Shown: positions 37,407 to 47,822 of the stretch, piece by piece
Layout of the letters: every line of letters begins with the position of its first letter
Numbering within the stretch: the stretch's first letter is position 1
DNA from: Pseudophaeomoniella oleicola
Taxonomy: Eukaryota; Ascomycota; Eurotiomycetes; Phaeomoniellales; Phaeomoniellaceae
Length of the DNA stretch: 64,000 nucleotides
Direction of reading: 5' to 3'
NCBI GenBank assembly: GCA_003868215.1
Contig: QWDQ01000002.1
Location: 496,001-560,000 of the forward strand
The notes under the pieces: model-generated
What the model saw: only the letters and a program-made list of their open reading frames with translations
Told to the model about the DNA's origin: nothing
The model's database searches: none
Position numbers and translations under genes: made by a program

Positions 37407-40400
37407 TCAATCTTTTTTGAGCGTCTTCTGCTTTTCCGCAGCTCTGCCGATGCCTCTTGTGCCTTTTACCAAAAGCCCCTTCCTTTTTCGGACTGCATCC
37501 ACGTACCGCTTAGCGCTGTTTTCTCTATCTCCATACTCCCCCAAATCCTCCAACTCCTCTTCACTCTTTGGCACCCAGAAGGGATCAAGGTCGTTGACGT
37601 CTTCAAGGATACCGAACCCATGAAAGACTAGTAACGGCTGTGCAAGACCGGAGGTCCGCTTTCTTATTTCCTCGCTGAATCCGAAGGATTCGGCCACCGG
37701 AAGCAAGGACGATATAGTATAGTATGGTGTCCCCTCAAGAAGATCTTCCGATAGCACGTGACCTCTCCTTCTCGTAAGCACATCGTAGACCCTTCCAATG
37801 GCTTCTGTCGTGGACTGAATGGTGCACATATACAACGCTAGTAGAATCCGTGGCGACCAATCTAGGAATCCATTTGATATCGAGGAGCGTACTATGGTGA
37901 TGACCTCGCCAGTCAGTCTACCAGAAGCCGACGGGTCCGTTTCATTTTCAGGCAACCCTTCTGATGGCGAGCTCACACCTGAAGTACCATTCTGTGAAAT
38001 AGGATGCGAGCTGTAGGAGACCGACTCGAGGAACACTGCGACTCCTTGAACAGGCTCATTGCACAAAGGCCCTTGGCCCACTGCGAGTTGGAATGCATTG
38101 GAAATGGTCTCCGAAAAATCAGGGCCCATTTCTGGTAGTGTTTGGCTGTTTGACAGATCGGCTTCGTCAGTGAAGAAACGCTTACAACTCTGTCGGCCAG
38201 TGGCGTCAATGAGGAGATTGGGACCGATCCTTCGTGGGCCAAATGCAGATATCTTCGGCAGGATATCTTTCCAGGCATGTTTCTGATCGCCTCGAAGCTC
38301 TTCAATTATAGCTTGAAGCTGTTTTTTGAATTCCGTTACAGGCATTGCCTTCCTCTCAGTTCCGGTGTCGTCGCCCATAGAGAGTTCTTCTAAGGCTTCT
38401 GCGTCAGAATTAATGATCCCACCGCTCTCCTCTGCCTTTCTCTCCGAATAAAACTTTCGAATGGAGGCCACATTTTTGATGAGGAAATCAGTGACAGCAG
38501 ATGGTAGAGGCCGTACTCCCAGACGTATCTTGACTTGCTTCGATGTGGTTTCGGCTATTACTGTCCCGCGAGGGAGATCCTTGTTTTTCGGAGGATTCAT
38601 CTCTTCTGCTTGGACGATCGTCTCCCGATATGGTACGATTGTCTGCCCAGCTTGGACCTCGCACCTTGCGAACCGCTCTCGGAGATCTTTCAGACACCTT
38701 TCCAGATGCAGTTCACCAGCTGTCAGAATCACGTGCTCTCCGCTTGGAAGCTGCTCATACATTGCGCAAGGATCACTTTGCTCGAGAAGCTTCAACCCTC
38801 GCACCATTTTCCCCAAATCAGCAGGGTTGACGGGTTCCAAAGACACACGCACAATAGGCGCACTGCCCATGTTGACGCTTCCAAGGTTGATAGCCCCGTC
38901 GAGTTGAGAACAAAGCGTGCCCGTCTTTAAAATGTGACCTTCGAGGCCACCAATTCCGAATATTGATCCTGCAGGCACCGATTGTAGAGATTCCAAGCTA
39001 CGACCCATCAATAGATATAGTGCAGTCACTGTCACCTTCTTCGGCTCCGGGCTCCTGCGTGGTTGGGCTGGCGACCACTTCGGAGGTAGAACATATATCT
39101 CGTCTCCAACTGAAAGCGTCCCCGAATATAGCCTCGCGAATCCGATAAGGTGTTCGCGATTAGGATCATCTAACTTCGTTGCTGGTGGCTTTTCTTCAAT
39201 ACTTGCAGTAGACATACCACGGATAACATCAGAAACGCCGTCACCATCACGAGATGCCTCCCTTTGCTGTCTCAACCTCTCACGTGCCTCATCTGCCAGT
39301 GATTGCCCCCTCAATGCTGTCGACGGTAGTTCTTTTGAAGGCACAGCGACCATTTTGCTGACATATGCTACGATCGGAGCCGATGCGTCTGTCTTGAATT
39401 GTACCATGGAATCTCTTATACGCTGGTCGACACGCTTTGATCCAGGAGAATCCTCGATCATTTCCGGTAATCGAGCAGCTTGGGCGGCGGGGGGACTGGG
39501 CAGGTACTGAATGACCGAGACCAGAACCGCAGTAGACAACGGCAGCCATGCCGAAAACAGAGCCAGAAGAACAGCTTTAGGGTCTTTCGATCTCACGATA
39601 TGGGCAGGTAATGTGATGGAAAGCGACTTGGTGATCTTCTCTACCAAGGCAGTGTCACCTTTACCGTCGTTTGCGCCAGTAGTAGCATTGTAGACTGCCC
39701 AGATGCTTTCTAGAACCAACTGTACAAACATTGGTTTCAGACTCCTACCTTTGAGGTGTTTGTGGCCGAGCACACGTTTTGTCTTAGGGTCTAGATAGAA
39801 GTCTCCCCAAAGGACTTTCTCCAGAATGGTTCGCTTTATACCAAGCTTCCGCTCATACAATCCGGCAAACTGGCGTACCGTAAAAGCCCAACCATCTATA
39901 GCGCTGGCAAATATGACATTGTTCTTCTCTGGAGCGAAGTAAAGATCTTCGTCGTCCCGTTCCTCAAATTGTGCCTCTATGTCAGCTAGCGCATTCGTGT
40001 CCTCGCCGCCAATTGCAACCGTGGCCCTTTCTCCAGCAAGCCTTGTTCTCTCCTCTTGTTTGTTGCGCCAGCGAAGATCTTCTTCCATTCGTTCTCCCTG
40101 AAAGAAACCCCCAATGACGGCGTTGACTGCTTCTAAAACCCGCTCTAAGTGCGCATAGGCTTCGGCTGGACTCATTTTCAGTTCCGTCACTAAGCGATCA
40201 AGCTTGTTGATCACAAGTATTGGTTTGAGTTTCTCTGTCCACACTTGCCGCAACACAGTGACGGTCTGAGAGCAGACACCTTCCACCGCATCTACAAGGA
40301 CCACAGCCGCATCGCTTAACCGAGATGCGGTGGACACTTCGCTTGAGAAGTCAATATGGCCAGGAGAATCTATCAAGTTGATCAGATATTCTTCCTTCAC

Positions 40401-40673
40401 CGGCGCAGAGGACTCTTCCACCTTGCGTGACATGCTGAAGTAGAGACTGATGGCGGAGCTCTCCATAGTAATACCCCGCAGTTGTTCATCTGGCCGGGAG
40501 TCAAGGTAACGGATCTTGCCAGCGAGCTTAGGTGATATAATGCCATTTGTCGCAATAAGCCCATCCGTCAGGGAGGTCTTGCCGTGGTCGACGTGAGCGA
40601 GGATACAAATGTTTCGAATATTCTGGGGTTTCGACTGCAGGGAAACAAGAAGCTGAGGATCGATGACAGGCAT
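37407..40673 (-). CDS. efl1: Ribosome assembly GTPase EFL1 (Ria1), EF-2-like
   Basis: Intronless, 1088 residues, the usual size for EFL1. It works with SBDS to release the anti-association factor eIF6 (Tif6) from new 60S subunits in the cytoplasm. The N terminus carries translation-factor GTPase motifs: AHVDHGKT at 26-33, RGITMESS (switch I), DSPGH at 102-106 and NKLD at 156-159. A family-specific insertion follows the G domain (charged stretch GGEDTNALADIEAQFEERDD), which separates EFL1 from EF-2. Later EF-2-like domains are visible (GLEGHILKTGTL; AGELHLERCLKDLRERFA), ending with the Lys-rich tail KQKTLKKD. Start ATG at 40673. Confidence 0.96.
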   Translation of the reverse strand: MPVIDPQLLVSLQSKPQNIRNICILAHVDHGKTSLTDGLIATNGIISPKLAGKIRYLDSRPDEQLRGITMESSAISLYFSMSRKVEESSAPVKEEYLINLIDSPGHIDFSSEVSTASRLSDAAVVLVDAVEGVCSQTVTVLRQVWTEKLKPILVINKLDRLVTELKMSPAEAYAHLERVLEAVNAVIGGFFQGERMEEDLRWRNKQEERTRLAGERATVAIGGEDTNALADIEAQFEERDDEDLYFAPEKNNVIFASAIDGWAFTVRQFAGLYERKLGIKRTILEKVLWGDFYLDPKTKRVLGHKHLKGRSLKPMFVQLVLESIWAVYNATTGANDGKGDTALVEKITKSLSITLPAHIVRSKDPKAVLLALFSAWLPLSTAVLVSVIQYLPSPPAAQAARLPEMIEDSPGSKRVDQRIRDSMVQFKTDASAPIVAYVSKMVAVPSKELPSTALRGQSLADEARERLRQQREASRDGDGVSDVIRGMSTASIEEKPPATKLDDPNREHLIGFARLYSGTLSVGDEIYVLPPKWSPAQPRRSPEPKKVTVTALYLLMGRSLESLQSVPAGSIFGIGGLEGHILKTGTLCSQLDGAINLGSVNMGSAPIVRVSLEPVNPADLGKMVRGLKLLEQSDPCAMYEQLPSGEHVILTAGELHLERCLKDLRERFARCEVQAGQTIVPYRETIVQAEEMNPPKNKDLPRGTVIAETTSKQVKIRLGVRPLPSAVTDFLIKNVASIRKFYSERKAEESGGIINSDAEALEELSMGDDTGTERKAMPVTEFKKQLQAIIEELRGDQKHAWKDILPKISAFGPRRIGPNLLIDATGRQSCKRFFTDEADLSNSQTLPEMGPDFSETISNAFQLAVGQGPLCNEPVQGVAVFLESVSYSSHPISQNGTSGVSSPSEGLPENETDPSASGRLTGEVITIVRSSISNGFLDWSPRILLALYMCTIQSTTEAIGRVYDVLTRRRGHVLSEDLLEGTPYYTISSLLPVAESFGFSEEIRKRTSGLAQPLLVFHGFGILEDVNDLDPFWVPKSEEELEDLGEYGDRENSAKRYVDAVRKRKGLLVKGTRGIGRAAEKQKTLKKD

Positions 40674-41357
40674 AGTGGGTATCTAAGACATATGTCACGC
40701 ATGGTCAAACACAATCACAATATGATGAGCATATGAGAGTATCTTCGAAAGTCTTGATTCGTTCAGATACATTGATATATGTAAGACTGAGTTGTCCTGC
40801 CACCAACCTAGATATTTCTCAGGTCTTTTGAAGTGGAGACATGATGTTTGTGTGGGGTTTATCGCTATCGCCCATCACTATAAAAGTGCACGACATAAAT
40901 CCTCCAAGCAAGTTTGACATTAATGACGGCAGGAGGCTATTGCTGCTCTCTTAACTTGGAAGGCTGTCTTAAATTTGTGAGACTGCATCTTCATGACCTC
41001 GTTGTCCTGCAATGCTCCAAATGACTGCTTTATATGCTCTTCCTCAGTCCCTCCCGTCCGACACTGGTCGACAGCCACTATGCTCTTTATCTCCTGTAGG
41101 ACTGTATGGCACTCTTGATGTTGCCCTGACAAAGTTTATTGGCTGCCTAATAAACGAGAACTCGGCTTTTCGTCGGTCCAGCGGGATGATATATCACCTG
41201 AGCTAAAAAGCATCCGTCAATAGAGGCGTTGAGTGAAAATCTCAGTTAGGAACGAAAATGGCTCGTTTGGCAGCCTGTTCTAATAATCTCAATGCTGGTC
41301 AAGTCCAACATTTCTTTCAGATCGAAGGTGGTTATCGAGTGACATGTCGTCCATGGT
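40674..41357. other. Intergenic: EFL1 promoter and DUF4604 gene 3' flank
   Basis: About 0.7 kb; nothing recognised on either strand. Confidence 0.5.
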
Positions 41358-41864
41358 TCAGCTACCCTCATCGTCAAACGAGAGCTTGATCTTCTTTTTC
41401 TTCGTTTTTGATTTGGCCTCTGATTGCTTTGTCACACCAGTCCGGGCTGAGTCACCCGTCTCTTGAAATTCATGCGAGGCATGGTCGTCACCCACAATCC
41501 GGGCTTGCTTTCTCTTGCTTGATGCCCCTATACTTGCAGCCTTCTCCTGGTTTGGGCGTCTCGGGCCGCTCAAAAAGGGCTCAGTGCCTAATGGCGTTTC
41601 ACTCTTCTTGTCGTCAGCATTTGATAATGCCTCCGCTGTAGATTGATCCCCAGCATGCGTCAATGCCTCGTATTGTTCTTTTGACACTGTCCGTCCCTCT
41701 TCATCAACAATAGTCGGGCCATCATCATCACCAAGCTCTAGTCTCGGCTTACTAGGGCGGGCATTTTGTACATTATCCCTAACACCACCATACTCACCGC
41801 GGAGCTTACGTAGAAATGCCGGTTCTTGCTTTTCATAGTGGAGGTCTTTTGATTTGAAGGACAT
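41358..41864 (-). CDS. DUF4604 (KIAA1143-like) protein
   Basis: Intronless, 168 residues. The N terminus has the family's conserved signature (LHYEKQEPAFLRKLRGEYGG), here EPAFLRKL, followed by a disordered acidic and Ser-rich middle (ELGDDDGPTIVDEEGR) and a basic end (KSKTKKKKIKLSFDDE). This is the usual layout of the short eukaryotic DUF4604 proteins, whose function is not established; the KKKKIKLSF end suggests nuclear location. It lies head-to-head with PRP19 (346 bases between the two ATGs). Confidence 0.85.
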   Translation of the reverse strand: MSFKSKDLHYEKQEPAFLRKLRGEYGGVRDNVQNARPSKPRLELGDDDGPTIVDEEGRTVSKEQYEALTHAGDQSTAEALSNADDKKSETPLGTEPFLSGPRRPNQEKAASIGASSKRKQARIVGDDHASHEFQETGDSARTGVTKQSEAKSKTKKKKIKLSFDDEGS

Positions 41865-42210
41865 TGATAGGATAGGCAGAGCCTGTATTGATCACAGCAA
41901 AAGTGGGTTTGGGACTAGGTTAAATCCCCCAGAGGGCGTCAAAGAGTATTGACAACGAAATCAATACAGCTTTCTGTATACTGTTGCTTTCGGTTGTCCT
42001 GCGTAGCTTGATGGGTTCTGTAAACGTAGTATGTCTTTCAAGTATTTCATGCATTGAGGTACCCAAATAATGAAAGCGGGTGACCCGCAAAGTTGCTACA
42101 TCTCCAATCCCCAAAATTTCTCTGTACCCCAGGCGTCAATCATACATGTGTAGACCTTAAATCAGTGCTATAGAGCCTACAATTACCCAGGTCGAAAGCG
42201 TTTAAACAAG
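41865..42210. promoter_or_regulatory. Short divergent promoter, DUF4604 gene / PRP19
   Basis: 346 bp between two start codons on opposite strands; likely a shared promoter. No further element is recognised. Confidence 0.5.
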
Positions 42211-43848
42211 ATGCTTTGCGCAAGTGAGTGGACTTGAGCCATATGATATTGAATCTGCTAACGGACCATGCAGTCTCTGGCGAAGCGCCACAAGTTCCCG
42301 TCGCATCGCGCAAGAGTGGTACGTTCGATATCTACTTTCACCCAATGAAGGAAAGGAATGTATGCTAAGAAACTTCCAGGCAATGTGTACGAGAAGAGAC
42401 TCATAGAAGCGTATATTACGGAAAATGGAAGCGAACCAGGCACTGGGGAGCCGTTAACGGTGGAAGATTTGATCGACCTCAAGACCTCCAGAACCGTCCG
42501 ACCTCGACCACCGACACTCACCTCGATACCGTCACTGCTGAGTGTTTTTCAAGAGGAATGGGACGCCCTCGCTCTTGAAACATACACATTGAAACAGAAC
42601 CTTGCGCAGACCAGGCAGGAACTCAGCACCGCTCTCTACCAGCATGATGCTGCTGTGAGAGTAATCGCTAGATTGACCAAGGAGAGAGACGAGGCAAGAG
42701 AAGCGCTTTCGAAGGTCAGCGTAGGAGCAAGAGCGGCGCCGCAAAACGGAGATGCAATGCAGGTCGATGCTGGCGCATTGCCAGACTCGATCACTGCAAA
42801 GGTTGATTCCACACAAGAAGCGTATGTGAGGTATTATCTATCCCTGACCCTAACTAACAGCTTTTAGATTATCGAAAACTCGACGCAAAAGACCGATCCC
42901 AGAAGATTGGGCAACAGCAGACGAGATCGCCACTTATGCACCAGCAGCGACCTCCGAAGAGCTCTACCCTGGGACGAAGACATTGGCACTGGAGGTTGGC
43001 GGCGATCAAGTTCTTGTTGGGGGCTCCGATGGAATTGCTGGTGTATACTCTCTGTCCCAGAAACGTGTTCTGCGTGCGCTGAAAGGTGGTGGTGGTTCGA
43101 TCACAGCCGGCTTATGGGCCGGGACCAACGCAATTATTGCTACATCTTCCGGAAAGGTCAAAGTTTTTGACGGTCAAGAAGAATCGGCTTCATTCGATGT
43201 GCATGCTGGCAATGTAACAGGTCTAGCATTGCATCCTAGTGGCGACATTCTTGCATCAGCCGGCGCTGATAAGAGCTATGTGCTCTACGACCTCTCAACT
43301 TCACAAATACTTCGCCAAGCGTACACAGATTCAGGTTCGTACTTCACTACTGAGATGGAATAGATGCTAACCTCAATGTAGCCGTTTCTACAATTCAATT
43401 CCATCCTGATGGGCATCTTCTCGCAGTAGGAGGACTTGATGGAAAAATCAGGATCTTTGATGTCAAGTCTGGTTCACCCATGGCAGAGCTCGACTGTTCG
43501 GCGCCTCTTCAAGCGTTATTCTTCTCTGAGAATGGAACATGGCTTGCAGCTGTGACGCAAGGAGCATCTACTGTTTCAATCTGGGATCTGAGAAAGCCAG
43601 CTATTGTGAAGACGTTGAATTCTGGGGGGAAGGTTGACACGATAGCATGGGAATATACTGGCCAGTTCCTCGCAGCCGCTGGTCCAGGTGGTCTCACCGT
43701 ACATCAATATTCCAAGGCTTCCAAAGAGTGGTCGGAACCTTTACAAATCGCTGTACCTGCGACCGCTGTGCAGTGGGGAGTGGCGGCCAAGTCTTTGCTT
43801 ACAGTCGCTGAACAGGGCCTGGTCACAGTGTTGACGAGAAGTGGATAA
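42211..43848 (+). CDS. prp19: Pre-mRNA-processing factor 19 (U-box E3 ligase)
   Basis: Five exons (42211-42223, 42274-42318, 42380-42821, 42868-43334, 43382-43848) give 477 residues. PRP19 is the core of the Prp19/NineTeen spliceosome complex and acts as a ubiquitin ligase in splicing and DNA repair. The U-box spans about residues 1-70: [20 protein letters not shown], then [12 protein letters not shown] and [12 protein letters not shown] coiled coil for tetramer formation follows ([20 protein letters not shown]), with the conserved [18 protein letters not shown]40 repeats fill the C-terminal part ([40 protein letters not shown]). The first two exons are 13 and 45 nt; frame and family match confirm them. 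The start is fixed by the family's MLCAISGE. Confidence 0.96.
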
Positions 43849-44592
43849 GCGTCTCTTCCTTTTGAATTATGGGCGGTTTCGGTTTGCAGAAGTTGTATTT
43901 GCATATTAGGTATGTACGGGCCATGGGAAATTTCATAGCACAGTGTTGGGTGCAAGTAGTGGACTGCTACTGGTCAAAATGTATCATGTACTTCTGGGTT
44001 TGAGAGCAATGGTGAGGTTTCAGTGAAGGATACGCTATTCTTCGCGTATCGTTCAGAACTTGGGCTGTAATGTTTGCCCGATCATTTGAAAGCTTTCGAA
44101 TAGACAGACAGTCAGACAGTCAGAGTGGCGGTCGGAGATAGTCAAATATTTTCTGGCGTTTAAGAAATAAGATTCAATTAAAGACGGGTCTTGTCCGCTG
44201 TTCGAGTGCCACCCAAACGCTGACGTCCATCGTCGATTTCTTTGATTGCACCCATTATTCTCTCTTTCACCACTGCTGTTACTTTCGCTTTACCGCGGTG
44301 TTTGCAGGCATGCTGTCCCGTTTGTAGGCAGGAATCTACAAACACTCAATATGCCCAGACCTGGTGTCATTCATTACACATCATCAGAAGGCTCAACCGC
44401 TCGTCGAAAGGCAAGTCTTTAACCCCACTGGTACGCACCTTGTGGCGGTTCTCTCTCTGGGCACAACGCTTTTATGAGACCACAACTAACAGAGTGGATG
44501 TTCAGAGATCCCACTCCGAATTTCTAAGGTCACAAACCTTTCAAACCGACAGTCGTTCTCCCTGGACAGGTGGCCAGACTCGAAGATTGGAA
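43849..44592. other. Intergenic: PRP19 3' flank and RING gene leader
   Basis: The frame of the next gene is open upstream to 44242 but begins without an ATG; this part is treated as leader. Confidence 0.5.
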
Positions 44593-45841
44593 ATGAACTC
44601 AGCGTCCGTGCCCAATTTTTTGGAACCTCCTGTGCATAGTCAACAGCCGCCTCCTGTCAGATTTGCAGGCGATGGTTTTGATTTTCGACGACCTATCTTG
44701 TCTACCAATTATGCCGGACCGTCCGCGCCATCTAGCGATGTAATAGACCTTACCTCCGACGAGTCCGACACCCCTTCATCTTTTGTCAGCACGCGCCGCT
44801 TGCCTCCTTTAAATGTTCCACCGCGCTCGGTGGCCGCCCAACAGTCGTACCAGCAGCGCGAAGGGGCATCGTCGAGTAGGAGAAATCAGCCAGGATCGTC
44901 TCACAACCAGAACACAGAGGATGTAGTGGATCTTGAAGAGGAAGGTCAGGCACAGACGAGAGAACATACGAGGCATGGTGCTCCGCGTGAGGATTCTGAT
45001 GACTCTGACGTTGTCTTTGTCATGGAGCGAGAGGTCACCCCTTCCAATTCGAATAGAGCGACTGCGGGACCCAGCCGGGGAGGAGGTCTCTCGAGGTCAC
45101 GCAACCCCTCTCGACAAGCTCCTAGGCCTCAAAGTGGGTTCGGGAGTCTAAGTGAAATTATTAGAGACGGTACATTGGGCTTCTTTCGCAATAATTGGGA
45201 CACAAATGGTCTTTCTTTATTACAACATGTCAGGGGCTTTGGTCCGTATACAGGACAGCTCATGTTTGGCAACCGACATGGTGGACAGGAGACGGATTCA
45301 CGACGGGAGCCAGATTTTGAAGTCATGGCACACCGCAGGGTACGCCCTGCAGCACCACAGATTTTTCCACCTCGGCTGGATTTCGAGGCACAGGGATTTG
45401 AACTGATTGCACACGCTCTTGATGACGAGCCGCCATACCCCGGCCCCGCCACTCGCGGTCGGCAAGAATCACCGCCATATAAAGCGCCAAGTGCTCCTCC
45501 GGAAGGTTTCACTCGACAGATACAGGAAGAGACTGTTGTTATATGTCCCAATTGCCAGCAAGAACTTGGTCGGAGAGACTACGATGATCTGAAGAGACAG
45601 GTATGGGTTGTGAAAGCTTGTGGTCATGTGAGTACATTTAGCAGATGTGTGCAAATCCCAGCTGGTCTAATTCTGATTCTAGGTCTATTGTGGTGAATGC
45701 ACTAAGAACCGATTTATCACTGGTAAAGCCAAGAACGGAGTTGTCTCAGGGAGCAAGACACCCGTCTTCAAGAAGTGCGTTGTTGAGGATTGCGAAAAGC
45801 CAGTCCAGTCCAAGACTGCAATGTTGCAAATCTACCTTTAA
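44593..45841 (+). CDS. RING-finger protein with SUMO-interaction motifs (probable STUbL)
   Basis: Two exons (44593-45627 and 45683-45841) give 397 residues. The first 300 are mostly disordered. Three hydrophobic-acidic motifs resemble SUMO-interaction motifs: VIDLTSDE (50-57), VVDLEEE (111-117) and DVVFVMERE (about 139-147). A C-terminal RING follows: ICPNCQQEL, then KACGHVYCGEC (split by the intron after the His codon and rebuilt) and KKCVVEDCEKP. SUMO-interaction motifs plus a terminal RING define SUMO-targeted ubiquitin ligases such as Slx5/Slx8 and Rfp1, which ubiquitinate SUMO-modified nuclear proteins in genome maintenance; that role is inference. The loop between the last cysteine pairs is long. 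Start: first ATG in frame. Confidence 0.85.
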
Positions 45842-46190
45842 ATCGATCATTGCCGGCTTACGAATTTTACGACCGCGGCGTACAAAGTTTCGGGGCCTAC
45901 TCGGAATCATCAGAAACGGTTTATTCGTTGGTGGGCAGCAGTATGTTCTCAACGCAGATACTTTTTGCAGGATGTTTCTTTTTATTATCTGTAGGAGGAA
46001 CTGAACGTTTTAACGAGTCTCCCGAAGTGATACCCAAGTTTATTGCATGGTCCGGCGTTCAGACAAATTTTTATTGCAATTGTACAGCTTCAGCGTTGAT
46101 AGTGAACTTCCAATTCAAAACTCCATGTCAAAGAATAATCCCTGAACTCCTTCTCAATGCAGAAATAATTACACGAACATCCTCCAATCC
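45842..46190. other. Intergenic between convergent RING and mL43 genes
   Basis: 349 bp of 3' flanks; nothing recognised. Confidence 0.5.
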
Positions 46191-46791
46191 TCAAATGCCC
46201 TTGAGTTGGGTATGATGTGGACTCCATATCCCTCTCACACTCTCATTCGTACTCTGTACGTTCTTGCCTCTGATCCTCCTCTTCTGATCGCCAGTGGCCT
46301 CCATCAACAACTCTGCCTTTTGGAGCACTTGCTCTTTTGCCAAATTCCGCACGCAGATGGCTTGCTGCTTGCCATTGACGTAGTGGCCACGGATTACAGG
46401 GTGCTTATGTGGCCGAGGAGATATGTGGATTTCGATTTGAGGATGCGCTTTCGAGAACGCTGCGAGGAGGGGCGACTTGAGAAACGAGCTGCAGAGATAA
46501 AACAGTCAGTCAGTCAGTCAGAGAATGGGCCTGCCTTGCCGTTACAAGCAGCCGCAGTAAGCAGGCGGGGAGGAAAAGAAAAAGAATATCGTACTTCATG
46601 CCCCTAGAACTTCCGGCCCAGTCACAGTAGTGGAAATCGAGACGTTTGCACTGCAGCACGAATGCGCTCACGCCATTCTACAAAAGTCTTTCCATCAGCA
46701 TTTGCGGTAACCTAGAATGGCGTTGTGTGAAGGGGGATAGAATAAGTCTTACCCGGCCGGTAGCGAGCTCTTTGATCGCTCTTAGTACCAT
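46191..46791 (-). CDS. mrpl51: Mitochondrial large-subunit ribosomal protein mL43
   Basis: Three exons (46753-46791, 46595-46677, 46191-46488) encode 139 residues; none is long enough to stand out as an open frame and other frames over them are longer. Exon 1 gives MVLRAIKELATGR; exon 2 gives NGVSAFVLQCKRLDFHYCDWAGSSRGM, the mL43 hallmark; exon 3 gives HPQIEIHISPRPHKHPVIRGHYVNGK and NLAKEQVLQKAELLMEATG, the L51/S25/CI-B8 thioredoxin-like domain. Introns are GTAAGA...TTGTAG (75 nt) and GTACGA...CTGCAG (106 nt), in agreeing phases. It is a structural protein of the mitochondrial 54S subunit. Its mitochondrial targeting appears internal, as usual for this family. Confidence 0.94.
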
Positions 46792-47433
46792 CTTGGGTGG
46801 TGATGATGAGGTCGGAAAGGACTCCTGTGCGCCTTTTGCACTTCTCTCATATAAATTTGAGGCTGTTACGAGACAATCTGCGGACATGTCTTTTCTCCGG
46901 GGTGGAGACGCCGGATCTCCTTCCTTCTCCCGCATCTTAGCCTGTCCTTGGAACATCTCACTAATTATCATCGTTCCCAAAAAGATATTGTCATGACATT
47001 TGAACGGCCTTTGTGCATTAAGCCATTGTACTTGTGTCATGTTTTCATGTTTATACTGCTGATTCGGTGGTAGTGGGCTGCAATGTTGTATGATAGCTTT
47101 CGGGCGCAGAGTTCAAAGCGCGAATGCGATATGTCACTCCCAATCATACAAAGCTCAAACAGCAGGGACTTTTTTGACACGAAGTATAGCTTGTGGCTTT
47201 GAGGATATGACTTATCCTCTTCGATAGCCTAGCAACCTGACATAGCAAGACATCAAGCCATTCAAGCCATCATGCGCTGCCGAGCTCTAGAGCATCTTGG
47301 AAGACAGCTTCCATATCTTTTACGCCAGATAATATTCCAGTGGTAAGATATCGATAACAGCCAAACAGAAGCGGCAGGCACCACATCTACATCTTATTTT
47401 TCCACCATACCCTCATACCATATGTGCCCCCTT
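46792..47433. other. Intergenic: mL43 promoter and TUDOR gene 3' flank
   Basis: 642 bp. The open frame upstream of the mL43 ATG on the minus strand continues to 47040 but lacks support as coding sequence; it is taken as leader. Confidence 0.45.
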
Positions 47434-47822
47434 TCAACTCTCTTTATCCAAATCCGTCACCGTCCCAGGCTTATGTGCAACCTTTTTCTGATTCTGATCA
47501 TGAAACACCACTGCCGGAGCATTCTTCGTCCCCTTCGCTCCTAGATTCTCGGCCTCTTTTTGATCTGTGACGACTTTCTCGACCTAAACGCACGGAAGAG
47601 ACCACAAGGACTAGTCAGATAAGGGGGAGATGGAAAAAAGGGGGGAATGGGGGAAGTAAAGGTAGTCAATGTAGTAATGATGATGTATGGGTAAGAAATG
47701 GAGCGAGCAAAGAGAAGTGTATACAAACGTACTTGACCTTCATGCTTCCCTCCTCGATAAGGCGTACTGACCGTATCGCCTTCTTCGATGACCGCGCCGC
47801 CCTTTGACTTTACGTCCGACAT
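47434..47822 (-). CDS. Small TUDOR-domain protein (hypervirulence-associated, DUF2945)
   Basis: Two exons (47733-47822 and 47434-47583; intron 149 nt) encode 79 residues, normal for this short family. Exon 1 gives EEGDTVSTPYRGGKHEGQ and exon 2 gives VEKVVTD and NAPAVVFHDQNQKKVAHKPGTV; the phase-0 join recreates the family's GGKHEGxVE core. The fold is a small SH3-like TUDOR barrel, found widely in bacteria and fungi; the name comes from a hypervirulence-linked relative, and the molecular role is unknown. No signal peptide or membrane segment. Confidence 0.85.

Noticed and set aside
37151-37420. 89-codon plus-strand frame
   Set aside because: Overlaps the EFL1 3' end in antisense, and rival frames over the same bases look equally protein-like.
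46622-47040. Alternative minus-strand gene ending in VTANADGKTFVEW with a 41-nt intron
   Set aside because: A different splice of the same region gives mL43 with clear conserved motifs; the alternative is a frame shadow.
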